64,000 nucleotides of DNA from Larix kaempferi (GCA_027924585.1 BSBM01000261.1:908501-972500); one strand, 5' to 3'; positions 45,829 to 58,637 are shown, numbered from the stretch's first letter. The notes: a model not told the origin generated them from the sequence alone. Numbers and translations: made by a program.

Positions 45829-46126
45829 AGGGATAATTTTAAGGACCCATACTTATTTAAAAAGTGTATAAACCTTGGCGAATCTTACCAATTCTTAAAA
45901 TCTCAACTATAAAATATTTGGCGATATTTTTCTAACATTATTTCAATTTATAAGGATTTTATATAGTTTATATAATAATTTGGTGATTTTTAGAGTGAAA
46001 AAAGTTGACCCCATGAAAATTGGGCGAAATGGGGCTTCAAAAAATGCAAATTAGCGAATCTTTTTTTGAAAAAAAAACATGGAAAAATATCCCATGGGCT
46101 AAATTTCTCCGCTAAAATTATCCTTT
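45829..46126. mobile_element. Mutator-like MITE (298 bp)
   Basis: It is flanked by the 9-bp direct repeat CCCACGGTC (45820-45828 and 46127-46135). The ends are inverted: AGGGATAATTTTA on the left and, reading in from the right, AAAGGATAATTTTA. The interior is AT-rich and non-coding. A 9-bp target duplication is characteristic of Mutator-superfamily elements. The terminal inverted repeats are only about 12-13 bp, shorter than classical MULE ends. Confidence 0.78.
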
Positions 46127-46135
46127 CCCACGGTC

Positions 46136-47164
46136 CCCATCATTATGTGTTTTGTCAGTCACCATAACCCTCAATTTCATGTCATGAACAAAGCCCTTCA
46201 TATGCAGTTTGGCTCCCTCCATTACACTTTATTCCTTTATTTTGAAGAATGATTCCGACCGTTACTCCCGAAGTTGACATCGATCAAAGGACGTCATGAT
46301 CCTTATGCTTACCATCTAGTATCGTGTTAAGTCTATCAGTCCAAAAGTTGGTTACAAAATTATCTTGGTTAGCAGGATAAGACCCTCATCTTATCATGTA
46401 CTTCATATCTCGTTGAAACCAAATCACTATATTATGAGAGTTGCAGTTGTACCTTCGGGTCCCTTTCAATCACCATAAAGGATTTCCTTGAACTAAGTAG
46501 GCAATGCCCTTAGTGCTCCTTAACTTAATGGTCTCTCCTATGCTTGACGTCAACACATCTATCACATCAAGGAGAGTCGTATATTTCAAAGGTAGCAGTG
46601 TTTGCATTTATAAATCATGGTAGTAGTAGTTCAGTGTCCTACATTCAACAACCTCCCTATCATTCAGGTCCCCCTCCCCCATGGACTCATCATGGTTATC
46701 AACACTACTTCTTTGACATCTGTAACAACATTTCCAAGTTCAGTTACTCTTGCATGGATTGAAGCCGCCTTAATCCATGAGCTAACAGTCTATTGAGTGG
46801 GCTCCTTGGTATCCTCTTTTTTTGTAACCACTTTGGCATAATTTCATGAGCATGGGTATGCCCGCCTCATTTGTATAAAACAACACTCTTGGTTATAGGT
46901 CCACCAACAACCTTTTCTCTTAAGAAATTCCCATTTATTGTTTCACACGATTTCAAGAACAATAGAGAAAACACAAAAGAAAAAATGATGCATTATCATC
47001 TCTATAGTACCTTCTGAACCTCATACAACAGGGGGCATATGTTAACACTCAAATCTCACACACATGCAACATTTTTGAAATTTAAACGATAAAGCGTCAT
47101 CAAGATATAGCATGTAGCCCATCGAAGACATACTCATCAGATCCAAGAAGCAACATAAGTCCAG
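46136..47164. other. Decayed sequence without a recognisable gene
   Basis: Only short open pieces are present on either strand. A CTCCCCCTCCCCC-like pyrimidine stretch is near 46665-46680. Nothing supportable beyond old repetitive DNA. Confidence 0.4.
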
Positions 47165-47853
47165 AAACGCCCAAAAACAATCAAAAACTACAACTGTGTG
47201 GCAACATGTCTATTAATACATGTTATTATGTGTGTTATCAGAACTACGACCATGTGACCAACCCAGATATTCCTTCGATATCTATGTGACTGACAGAAAC
47301 TGTGAAATTTCAACCACCAGTGGTGCATTAAATACTCATGAAAGCTCCATTACCTCCACAAATTCGAATTTGGCTCCTCACACACTTGGGTTCCTTAAAT
47401 GGCCCCTTTTGTGTACCTTGGAGATAGATCATGTGATCAAGGATTTCACATTGGGATCTAGTTATTTCTTGGCAACCTCTTCAACTATAAAAGGAAGCCT
47501 TGGGCATGGTTATAAAAGAGAGAAACTAAGAGCAATTTTATGCTATTGGAATTGTGCTTGAGCTCCCTTATAGCTCACCTCTTCCCTCTTGTCTAGCATC
47601 TACCAAGCTCTCTTGCCACTTCCTTGAAGGGGCAAGTGTTCTTCTCATTTATTCTTCAATCTACTTAGCATCTAGGGTGGACTAGATAGACCTACCTAAG
47701 AGGGATTGTTTTCCTCCATTGGAGCTCACATCCCCTAGGGGTTGTACATGCTTGACCATTGGGAAATACAAAAGTGGTTTCGCATCTATTGGTTGTTGGA
47801 GTTTTCATTCCTACTCGTTTGTTCTTTGTTTTATTTTATTTTCATTTTCTTTG
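47165..47853 (+). repeat. Dispersed repeat, copy 2 (copy 1 at 19095-19790)
   Basis: It matches copy 1 from CAAAAACTACAACTGTG to TTATTTTCATTTTCTTTG, including GGTTATAAAAGAGAGAAACTA. Homology stops abruptly at 47853/47854, where the LTR beginning TGTAATACCCCC is inserted, so this copy is interrupted by a younger element. Confidence 0.8.
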
Positions 47854-50531
47854 TGTAATACCCCCATTTTGACCCTTCGGATGTATTGGCTTTTAATGTA
47901 AACATTGTATATATGTGATGTATGATTCCTAGCGTGGAGCTCAAGGCCAATGCCTTGCTAGTGAATACTTAGCCTGGTATTTCAAATTGTGCTACATATG
48001 TGCTAGTAAGCCATGGAAATTGTAAAAACATGTACATGATTATAATGCAAATAAAAATACCAAGGGGCTTGCTATGGATGCTATGTGTATCCACTAGGGA
48101 GAGGCGAGGGGGTTGTGGTATTGAACCTTAGGCTTCCAAATGTCACCTTGAGAACCCACCTTTGACTTTCCTAGCTGCCAGTTAATTCTGTGTAAGGAAG
48201 TACTGCAGAAAAACTGTTCATGAGGTTGATGGAGTATGGGAAGCCCTAAAATCCATAAGGCAGGGTATGGGATCGGTTTTGGCTTGTCCCACAAGTCACC
48301 CTACCTCATGGGGGACGTTTTTGCTCATCCAGACGTGATGCTTGAGGGGGGAGGCATCATTTGGATGGAGGGACGGACCCAAAAGAGAGGGGAAAACCAA
48401 AAATGGCGATTCTGAGTGAGGCCGCATTTTGGAGTGCCAAGGTCGCCCTCGGAATCGTATGGACAATAGAATTCATTGGGGAAATCCATACACCTGAACC
48501 ATGGGACGAATCTGAGAGGTTTAGATGCCCATAACGCCATAGGAGAACCCGGATTTGATAGCCGAAAATCCAGTTGTAGGACAAATCCATTCAACCTCAA
48601 TGTTGAGGAAGATCCAAGAGCGGATCGCAGTGGAAGAGAGACCAGGGGGTTTACACTTCATGGTAGAGCCAGTGAGGGCTCATTTAACCTTGTTTTAGAA
48701 TTCGGGACCATCCATACTTTACAGGACAACACTTAGGGAAGGAGCGATTGAGGGACTGTGCAGCAAAGAAGGGGACCTTACTTAAGCTGAGGGTGGAGGT
48801 GATGGGGGTGCCTGGACTATCTGAAGCCAATTGGATATGACTGTAGCTCTGTGGTTGATCTCATTGGATTAGGAAAATCCTTCCATGTCTCCCCACTTTC
48901 TTGATAGAGCCAGTTATGTGCTGGATGAACCTGAATGACTGTGCCTAAGGATGTGAGTGAGACTATTAATTCCTTCTTATTGGATACACAACCCCAGCTC
49001 AAGGGTGGTCTCTGAGTGCTGAAAAAATACAGGCTGGGTAGAGACCTATGGTTGGGTTGGAACATTGCAATCCATAGCCAGTTTCTTGGATATTTCAATA
49101 AAAGGATAAGTGTTCTCTGTGATTTATATCATGTTCATTATGTGTTCTGAATGCTTAGTTGTTCATGTTAATGGGAATGAAATTATTATCTTAAGTTAGT
49201 CAACATAAGGTTGTGCATAGCATGAGAAGAGGACTAATTCCCTGTAGGTTGTTTCATCATTCTTCCTAGGAGAAATGTGTTGATGCATTTCCTTACATGT
49301 GTGTGGATAATGTTTCATTCAGCTGTGTTTATTGAGTTTGCATATGCATCCATGTGTTTTTATTTAGATGAATTTGTTCATTGATGAATAGGGATAAGTT
49401 TTGTTGAGGCTAGGAGGTTCAGAATGTCCAGTTATGGCTTTCGGGGAGAAATAGACACCCCCTGTTGTGTTCATGTTTCCTCTGTGGATGAGATGAAGGG
49501 AAGGGCCATGATAGACTAGTATAAGAGCCCCTTACAGAGTGGTAAAGAGGCCTTGATGAATTTTGGGGCCACATTTTTGGTTGGAAGAAGGATAGGATTA
49601 GAGTCCTTGGGTGTGGCCGATGATCATGAAGTTGCATAGGGATCACTGAGAGCTTTCCAACGATACCAAGTTTTCCAAAAATGGACTTAAGATGAGAAAG
49701 ACATCGGCCTGAGAAGTTAGTAGTAACAGGGGTGTATTTACAACTTCCGACTTTCTGAACCCGCATTGTGGATTGTGGATTGCGGAAGTCAGAGGTGTGA
49801 TTTCTTCAAAGTTGCATGTTGTGCTTCCGACTTTCTGAATCCTGCAAGGTGGATTGCGGAATGCAGAAGTCGGAGGTGTAATTCTCCCGAAGTTTTGAAT
49901 TTGGAGTTCTGACTTCCGACTCCCGCAAGCCGGATTGCATGTTGTGGAAGTCGGAGGAGTAATAGAGGTGATTTCTTTGGAAGTGTGCATTGGAATTATG
50001 AATTACCGAATCCCGCATGGCGGATTGTGGATTGCGGAAGTTGGAGACGTGATTTGGTGAAGTTGTGTATTCGATGTTCTGACTTCCGACTCCCGCACTA
50101 TGGATTGCAGATTGTGGAAGTTGGAGGCATATTTCTTTGATGTTGTGTATTCAGTGTTCCAACTTTCGACTCCCGCACTGTGGATTACAAATTACGGAAG
50201 TCAAAGGCGTATTTATTTGATGTTGGGTATTCAGTGCTCTTACTTCCGAATACTGCACTGCGGATTGCGGATTGCAGAAGTCGAAGGCATATTTATTCGA
50301 CGTTGTGTATTTGGTGTTCTGACTTTCTGACTCCCGCATTGTGGATTGCGGAAGTCGGAGGTGTAATTCTCAAAGGTGTGAATTTAGAGTTCCGACTTCT
50401 GACTTGCAGATTGCAGACTAAAAAATTTTCGGCTGTGCGAAAGTGCATAGTTAAAAAAGAAATTATCAGGTTGTTTCTAAGGAGATCCCCCATCACCTCT
50501 AAAGGGCACTAAGGGGACTGGGGACATGACA
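47854..50531 (+). repeat. LTR of a third retrotransposon (about 2.68 kb)
   Basis: TGTAATACCCCCATTTT at 47854 interrupts the older repeat. The right end is ...GGGGACATGACA at 50531, followed two bases later by a tRNA-iMet-like primer site (TGGTATCAGAT). This makes it a 5' LTR; no second copy is present in the window, so the element is truncated or its 3' part lies outside or was displaced. It contains the hairpin array at 49744-50410 and no gene. Confidence 0.75.
49744..50410 (+). repeat. Tandem array of about nine units, 68-92 bp, inside the LTR
   Basis: Units start near 49744, 49824, 49913, 50005, 50083, 50163, 50243, 50323 and 50391, mostly 78-80 bp apart. Each has CTTCCGACT.CCCGCA on the left and TGCGGATTGCGGAAGTCGGA on the right, which are partly complementary and would fold into an imperfect hairpin. 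GC-rich stems alternate with AT-rich spacers (GTTGTGTATTC.GTGTTC). Confidence 0.88.
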
Positions 50532-50533
50532 AA

Positions 50534-50545
50534 TGGTATCAGATC
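50534..50545 (+). other. Primer binding site, tRNA-iMet-like (third LTR element)
   Basis: TGGTATCAGATC, two bases after the LTR end. It differs from the canonical TGGTATCAGAGC at one position. Confidence 0.75.
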
Positions 50546-52500
50546 CCAAGGTTGTAGCACTGGGGCTACTTGGGCCAAAGCAAGAGCTTACAGGCTTGTT
50601 AGAGCTGCGGAACAATAGAGACCGAGAGGGATCAATGTCTTGTACAAAATTTCTCCCATGTAAGTAGAGGGAGGTTAACAAAATGAGTGGACGTGAAATT
50701 CCACTAGAAAAGCATTATTACCTTTGGAATCCACCTTGAGTGAGTGAGACCGGAAAACCAACAGGGACTATCAAATCAGCACAGAAGGCATGATTCGAAT
50801 CCAGCTAGACATATAGCCCTTTACCTGGCATCAATAATGAGCAATTTTAGTGCTCATAAGTGCAGGGAAGTCCAAGAAAGGCCAATTTGGACTTGACCAT
50901 AATTTCTGAAAGCAATGTGAGAAGCAAGGCATGTGAACCTAGTGTAATGTGAGCTATTGAGGTGATCAAGGAAAGCTACATAGGGATGACAGGATGGTTG
51001 CAGCTTAAAATTGGAGAATAATATCAAAAGGGCAATGTTGATAAAGAGGGAAATTTCTCACCTTAAACTATTTTTGTTTATAGCATAATAATTGCATGCT
51101 TGGAAAGTAGAAAAGAGGCCATGAAATCAGATTAGCTATGATGTGAAAGAGGAATTCCATGATATGATGAGTGATTGGAAAGGGAGAATTCCTTAATCCC
51201 TGCTTTGCGATTGTATTTATATTTTATGAGCTCTATATACAGAAAATTATGGCATAGGAATGCTGAAAATGAAAGAGATTAGATGGATAAAGTGAATGTG
51301 CACTAGTGGGCATATTGCTAGACATTGCACAGTGCATGAGAAGATGCTTGTGCGTGTATATGATATTACATGTTGGTAAAGCTAGTGAATTTTTACATAT
51401 GCAGTGATCCACTTAAGATAATTATCGGGGTTGATAATCACTATTGGTGTGGTATTGGTTGTAGGACCAAAGACAATAGAAGCATGGCTAAAGATGTTGA
51501 TGATGTTGTTGCATGTGACCAAAAACCTTATGAAGAAATCTTGGTGCAACAAATATATGATCAAGAGGTTGGTGGAAGGACTATGTAGTCCTTGGTAAGA
51601 GTCCAAATTGATCAAGTAACATCATATAATATGTTAATGGAATCCATACAGGTAATGTTTTACTTATGTTCATTGTATAAGTGTTGAAAGATGATGGGTA
51701 AGAATCCCTTCAACCATGTTTTAATCATCATAAAATGGTATGCATGTAAGGTTGAATGCATTTATGAGAATTCCATACCTCCATGATATGGTGAGGTATG
51801 GGGTAGTAAGGGAAAGGAGTCTCATACCTTGTGACTGTTTAAAATTTAGACTGCATTCATGAGAAATAAGAGCATGCCATGCGTGAGACCATGAAGATGT
51901 TGGGTTGCGAATCCTGTAGTGCTCAAAGTATACCATGGACTCCCTATTCGTGTTAATATGGGATGAAACCTCCTTGCCAAAACACAAGGAGTGACTGAAC
52001 TCCCGATGTTGTGTTCGGGTGAAGAAGGAAGGCACCCAAATAGTTAACCAAGTGATTAGGGAGATGGTTGGGTATGGTGTTGAAGAATTGGCTAGGATGT
52101 CCAACTTACCATGGTAAGAAACCTGTGTAGGCACAAAAATGTTTTAGGTCAATGCTTTAGTGCCATTGGGTGCATTAAGTAAATGTACATTAAAAGATTA
52201 TGTAAATGTTGTGAATGTGCATGCATATGTGTGGGTGCACATGTTGAAATGCATTGTGTGAATGCATGGTTGTGATATATATGTTTCATTGCAATTAGAT
52301 AAAAGATCAAATGATGAATTATTGTCAATTCTGAGATCATTTCATGAGATGCTATGGATGAAGGAAAATGATTGCATGAAAAGGGTAGTCATGTCTGATG
52401 GACTACCGGGATTCTCTGTTGGAAATAGTACATTCAGGAGGATTTTTCCATGAAATATTTCCACGTTTTGAACATTCGTGGATTAATACAATGAAATTTA
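50546..52500 (+). pseudogene. Interior of the third LTR element, strongly decayed
   Basis: No long frame is present. Around 51288-51335 one phase reads WIK, stop, MCTSGHIARHCTVHEKM. This is a probable remnant of a Gag zinc knuckle (GHIARHC ending, spacing disturbed). Nothing of RT or integrase is recognisable. It is either an old non-autonomous copy or one heavily truncated by the CACTA and LINE insertions downstream. Confidence 0.4.
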
Positions 52501-52539
52501 AGATGTCTTTTCATTTTTTTTATCATGGCGGAAAAACCG

Positions 52540-52720
52540 TGGCAATATCGACGTTTTTTAATTTTCGACGAACTTTCGTCTCTATATCGACGAAATATGG
52601 CTATCTTTGCACACGCACCAAACCAATGCCAACTTCCAACGGCTCTTGGATTTTTACGGGTCAACTCATGCATTTTCGTCGATAGATCGACGATTGTCGA
52701 TCTATAAATACATACTTTAA
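52540..52720 (+). promoter_or_regulatory. TATA box with repeated TCGACGA motifs upstream
   Basis: TATAAATA at 52703-52710 is preceded within 160 bp by TCGACG at 52548, TCGACGAA at 52565 and 52587, TTCGTC at 52575 and 52675, TCGACGA at 52687 and TGTCGA at 52696, on both strands. The stretch is rich in CpG compared with its surroundings. It looks like the promoter of an LTR or gene whose downstream part (GACAAATTTCGTGG near 52795) I cannot identify. Confidence 0.45.
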
Positions 52721-53435
52721 GACAATTTTTGACACATTTGCTATAGTTGCGACAAGGTTCTTGGTGATTGATTGAGCCCGGATTTTGAACTTGCGACAAA
52801 TTTCGTGGAGATTGTACTCTTGGTCTTGTGAAATGTACATGCATGGATAATCTTCTGCTAATGCAAGAACCTACGCTTCTAGCAACCCGAAATCAGAATT
52901 GAAAACCACCTCAGTAGTATCCAAGAACTTCCAGTTATGCTTGTGATTGCCTTGGATTCTTCAACACTTGAACTGTGAGCTTCAACTGTGTCACATGGTT
53001 CTGCCTCCCTTGTTCTTTGTTTCCTCTTGTATGTTTGTCCAATAATATAAGCCATACAATTAGATACCAACAACAAGTGTTTCCTAAATACATTCTTTAT
53101 CAACCATATCCAAAACTAGAGAGATTCATACTCAACAATCATCTGGTAAATTCATAAAAAGTAAGCATGCATCAAGGACAACTTTCATTTGGACCATTTG
53201 GGCCACCTAGTATTCCAATGCCCAAACTATCAAGGTCTCCTTGTGAGTAAATCAAAGGCCATTGCACAACACTTGTTGGCATTAATGGAAACTTCAGTCT
53301 TCATGTTTTTCTTTATAGAAATTGGTATATAATATATTGTATTTAGAAATATACTTATATCTAATGTATTTGACAAGTTATTGTTTGGTATGGTGTAGGT
53401 AAGACAATTACTTGTCACTACAAGGATTTGTCACT
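52721..53435 (+). other. Unassigned sequence before the CACTA transposase
   Basis: No gene is seen. CTTCTAGCAACCCGAAA at about 52877-52893 matches the start of the hairpin array at 6496-6512, over too short a stretch to interpret. CACTACAAGGATTTG occurs at 53416, just upstream of the transposase reading frame. Confidence 0.35.
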
Positions 53436-56400
53436 ATGAATGAAAATGCAAGGAAGCTTGCTCAGTTTAGAGCGGCACTAGAGGCAAGGGGAGATGGAAA
53501 ATGTTATTGCCCTTGCTCTGATTGCAGGGGCTTTCAAAGAAGAAGACTTTTAATAACAACAGCTGAAAGACATTGTAGGGAGAAGGGGCACGCCGAAGGG
53601 GGTTATGAATATCGTCCCTTGGTAAGAGGTTATTCAATTTTTAATGTATTCTCTGTAATAGTCATCATGTCATGAATTTCAGTAAAATGTCTTATCGTTT
53701 TATTATATGTTCTATACACACTATTTTTACTACATTGTTTGTAAATATATAGACAATGCCCCCAAAATGTTGCCCTCCAGAGAGTTATTTTCCAAGTACT
53801 AGAATAAATACTCATTTAAGGGTGACGAACTTCTAGATCAGAATATTGAAGCTGATCAAGTTCTTAATGATGATATGGATGGAGATAACGTTAGTAATAC
53901 AAATCAGGAAGATAAGATACATGGATTGATCCAATACACATTTTCTCCAATGGATGAGGACAACCAGGATGATATTCATGATGTTGATCCTCTACTCGAG
54001 AAGTCACGTCAACCTCTTTATGAAGGCTCAAAAACAAATCTTCTATCTGCTATATTGTTGTTAGTGAACTTCAAGGATTTGAATGGTTTATCAAACACCT
54101 GTCTCACATAGATACTAAGGTATGTAATTTGTTAATTATTTATGTCTGCATGTTCACATGTACATAAAGGGTTGAAATTTTTCCTATATTGCTATTGTTA
54201 TCTAATTTGTAAAGTATGGATGTGATATTGATGATTAATATTGTTTACATTGACTTATTCTTTTGTTTTTTGTAGATTTTTAGGTGAATTTATATTACCA
54301 ACGTCAAGTATTTTACCACGCAGATATCGAGATATATATGTGATTATGAAAGAATTTGGAATGGAGTATCAAGATATTGATGCATTTCCTAATGATCATA
54401 TCATATACTATGGACAATATGCATTAGAAAGTGAATGCCCACAATGTCAAACAAGTATGTGTTGAACCGATAAAGTGACAAAAAAGGTGCCTCACAAAGT
54501 TCTTCGTTATATTCCGATAATTCCACGTTTCCAGCGGTTGTTTAGGTGTCAAAGTATAGCACAGTTTACGGATTTCCATGCAAAGGACAGAAGTTGAGAC
54601 AATGTTCTTTGAATGCCTGCAGATGGTTCTGCATTGAGGTACATCAAAGAAAAGTGGCCAATTTTTAAAGAAGAACCTCGTAATGTTAAACTTTCATTGT
54701 TAGCTGATGGTGTCAATCCATTTGGAGAGCCTCATTCTACCTACTCAATGTGGCCTGTTTTTGTTATAAACAATAACCTTCCTCCTTGGATGTCGATCAA
54801 GAGAGAGCACACAATGTTGGCAATGCTTGTTCCAGGTATTTAATTAATTTGTATTTTTTACTTGAAATTATGATCACTAAATATTTCATTTCTTTTTTTC
54901 GTGCATGATAATTATATCTTTTATATATAACGACATATAGCTAAATATAATTAATCATGTATGTTGGATCAATCAGGTAAGTAACGGGTTAAAGAGATGA
55001 ACGTATATATTGAGCCTCTTATCAATGAGTTGTTGAAGTTATGGGATGGCGTCACTATGTATGACATCTATAGACCAATAGGGAAAAAACGATTTCAATT
55101 CCATGGAATACTTGCATGGACAATTTATGATGCTCCCGGGTTAACACATTTTTGTTGTATATTGTTACTTTCTTTTCTTCTTTAATATTATATATATCTA
55201 TTGAAAATATCATGCATTATTTTAAATGGTAATTCTAATTCGCTACACTAATTCATATATATTGTGGGTCTTCAAACAAAGGGTAAATTTGCATTTCCAG
55301 TTTGCGGTCCCAGGATAAAATCTCGTCGTTCAAGGAGTTTAGTAAAGGAAGTGTTTGATGAGTATAGGCACTTTCTGCCTAAGAACCATAGTTATCAAAC
55401 TACAGACAAAGAAAAATTCATTGGTAAAGAAGAGAATGGAAAAAAACCACGAAGAATGACACCTCACCTATGGAAGTTGGAATATAATAGAAATCATCAA
55501 GGTATGCCAAATTATTTATGTATCATATATTATATAAATCTTTGTTTTTTTTTAGTGAATTATGTTCAATGCGGTATGTACCTATATTGATTAATTAGTG
55601 TTAATTTGGTTTTGTTGATGTTTCATGAATGTCGTTAAGCCATGAATGGGCTTCCACGAGGAATGAAAATTTACCTGATGCAATTCAGTAGGTTTCCATA
55701 CTGCGAGCACCTACAAATAGTTCATTTGTTTGATGTAATGCATATTGAGAAGAACATAACAGAATTGTTATGGCAAATATTAGATGGAAGGATTGACAAA
55801 GAAAGAATTGGAAAGATTTGTAGTGACATCCAAGAAGCTAATCACGCAGTGCAAAGTGTGATCATTAATTCTAATGGTGATGGTCGTCAACAGAATATTA
55901 GTCTTCCTTGGTGCTTGACGGAGAAACAGAGCAATGATGTGAAAGAGGTCATAAAAAAAATTAGGTTTCCGACGGGGTTTTCTTCTAACATAAAGAATAT
56001 CTTAACGAAAAAAGGTGATTTTGGTGGGGTTAAAACACATGACTGGCATACATTCATTAAGGTAATTATGATTTTATAATATATTTCCTTATTGGTATGC
56101 ATTATTTTATTAATTGTATTCTCTTATTTTGAAATAAGTAATAATTATGTGTTTTTTGATACAATATGTTCTACCTTTATCTCTCCCAAACGACTTTGAC
56201 AACAACATAAAACAAATTATTTATGTTCTTGGAAAATACATGAGGTAATTAATGTTTTATATGGAAAATGTACTTGGTCTGTGATTTGTAGCGGAACTTA
56301 TTGTCATATTATGTTTTGCCCGCAAATTTTATATATCCCTTGATATTATTTGATTGCATCATTTGTAGGTGGTTTTCATCAAAATAAATCCAGAAAGAAG

Positions 56401-58016
56401 ATATAAGGTATTGGAAGTGAGAAATTCCCCGACTAATGTGTGAAATGTAGTAGTATATACCTCCAGCATTTTTCAATGCACAAGAACACTACCTCATACA
56501 CCAATTCGATGAGATTGAATTATGTGGACCAGTACACACAAGGTCAATGTGGATGGTGTAGAGGAAGTTGAAGTCATTGAAGGATTTTGTTAGACAAAGA
56601 GAACGTCCTAAGGGTTCTATGGTTGAGGGATATATGGTATATCAATGCATGGTGTATATTAGTGAGTATCTACCTAAATTAGCAGAAAATATGAATGTGC
56701 CGCGCATTTGGAATCTCGACTCCATCAACAAATTTGAAGGGGAGGTCCTATTGGGGAAAGGTACAATGAGGATTGTGAAAGGTAATTATTAGATGTTGTG
56801 TAATTAATATATTAGACATGTATTTTTCCAATTTTATTTTATCATACTAATTTTTTATTTTTTTATTAATCCTGCATATTCAACTATATTAAACTATGCC
56901 TTTAATCATATTGAATTGTTATTTTTTCATATAGTTGCTGGAGTGTGAGATGCTTTACATTTAGACATTGCAAAAAACCATGATTGGATGGAGCATTGGA
57001 TAGAATATTGTGAAGAATAATTCGGTAGGTTATCATGGGAAGGGGTAAGTAAGATGATTAAAACAGCTCATTGTCATTGACATCAATTTCCTGATCTTAC
57101 GTCGCAAAGGGAAGTTGATTTAGCCTATGGTTTAAAAGATAAAAAGGAAAGTAAATTGTTTACCCACATTTTTCTAGTTACTTCCCATTTTTTCAATGTA
57201 TTTGGTTTGTTTAAGTTTTCAAATATATTTACTAATTCCTATATGACGTTTATTAATTCACACTGTATTTTGTACTTGTTGTCAATGTTGCAATTGAAAC
57301 ATCACAAGGCTATGTGATGTAATGGTCGTAAATTTCATATCAAAATGTTGGATGATAAGATGAACACCTCGGATTGTGGGATAATTGCAGTGTTTAAGGT
57401 CACCAATGTTTCCTCTAGAAGTGAAAAACATCCAAAAGAAACCAAGAATAGGTACTATGGGAATTTGGAGGACATAATTGAGTGTGATTTTAATTCCTTT
57501 AAAATAGTTTTGTTTGAGGTGAAGTGGTACAGGCTACGGATGCATGAACGTGATCCTGAAAGAACTGTTATTGAGCATGCTAATGGATTTACCATGGTTA
57601 ATACAAGGGAATTTGAATCGGGTACAGAGCCTTATGTTCTTCCAAGTCAATGTGAGCAAGTCTTTTACTCAGAGGTACCAGGTAAAGCATGTTGGTCATA
57701 CGTTGTTAGATACGATCCAAGAGGAAGACCAGTAAAGTATAATCATGTACTAAATGATGAAGATAATCACGAAGAAGAAGATGATGATAATGATTCAGAT
57801 CAGGAAAAGGTGGCTGGAGTCGATGTGTTAGATGAAGAAGTTGAAGAGGTTGATCATCCAAATGTAGCAGACAATGATCTCATTGACGATATCGATGACT
57901 ATATTAGCGAAGATGGCCTTGATGATGATGTTGATGTGAATGAGCCTTTCATCAATATCTATTCTGAACCAGATCCTGATACATATGTTGATTTGGGTGA
58001 AGAAGAAGATGAATGA
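53436..58016 (+). pseudogene. CACTA (En/Spm) transposase, intron-containing and decayed
   Basis: Domains appear in the usual plant CACTA order. A transposase-associated Cys-rich domain comes first (MNENARKLAQF, CYCPCSDC, HCREKGHAEGGYEY). A Transposase_21 core follows from 54280 (FLGEFILPTSSILPRRYRD, ECPQCQ, RYIPIIPRFQRLF, LLADGVNPFGEPHSTYSMWP, NNLPPWMS, YIEPLINELLKLWDGV), with LFDVMHIEKNITELLW near 55725. Next are a DUF4218-like part (about 56170-56790: FFNAQEHYLIHQFDE, PKGSMVEGYMVYQCMVY) and a C-terminal DUF4216-like part with an acidic tail (57345-58016: YYGNLEDIIECDF, FTMVNTREFESGTEPYVLPSQCEQVFY). Exons are separated by AT-rich gaps with GT...AG-like edges (for example about 53624-53752). 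Stops (54463, about 54595) and shifts disable it. No matching terminal repeats were found. Confidence 0.88.
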
Positions 58017-58637
58017 TATTTAATTGTTGAAAAGTAGAGGTACGTGTTTATATCTTTTATATCATGATGATCTTTATATGTTTTTATTTTCTATAATAGA
58101 GTATGGTGCATGTTCACACCAATTTTGGCTCCAAGAAGTGATTCGAAGGAGTACGTTAGCTATGAAAGATGAAGTCTGGGGGCAGCATTGAGCTGGAATA
58201 CTGGTAGAAACTAGACGGAGATCATTCCCTGAGTGGAGTTCCAGGGCAAGCTGATACCCTCTGCGACTGTAGCGGTGCCATTGGTCACCTGCACGGAGTA
58301 GCATTTGCAGGGATCGTTGCAGGGAGGGTTCTTTACTGGTAATGGCTTATGATGGATCCGTGGATGGAGGATCGTTTTGGCGACATCTGATGGGCTCCTT
58401 CCAGCCTGCTAGCAGTCTGTGATTTAATGGTGCTGGCGTTGAATTAGATCGATTTCTTTGATCTGATGGTAGTTTCTTGCTTTTGTGAAGCGGTGATCGA
58501 TCATTAGGCACGAATACAACCCTGGACAAATTGCTGGAAAGGGATTATTCTATCTTCTTGCACATTTGCCCTTTGGACACTGCCTTTAGCTCAGTGGATT
58601 CGACTGGCCCATTAGCTGGCAGCGGTGTGGCACATTT
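58017..58637 (+). other. CACTA 3' remnant and LINE 5' untranslated region
   Basis: Sequence changes from AT-rich CACTA tail to GC-richer DNA near 58090-58130 (GTGCATGTTCACACC, TGGCTCCAAGAAG). This is taken as the approximate LINE 5' end, since the following 500 bp lead without break to ORF1. No target duplication can be identified because the LINE 3' end is outside the window. Confidence 0.5.

Noticed and set aside
52877-52893. CTTCTAGCAACCCGAAA shared with the 6.5 kb array
   Set aside because: A 17-bp match with no continued similarity on either side; not enough to claim relation.
53416-53430. CACTACAAGGATTTG as the 5' terminal inverted repeat of the CACTA element
   Set aside because: It resembles plant CACTA termini, but it lies only about 20 bp before the transposase ATG and no matching TTGTAGTG end was found after 58016. 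Chance or a coding remnant is as likely.
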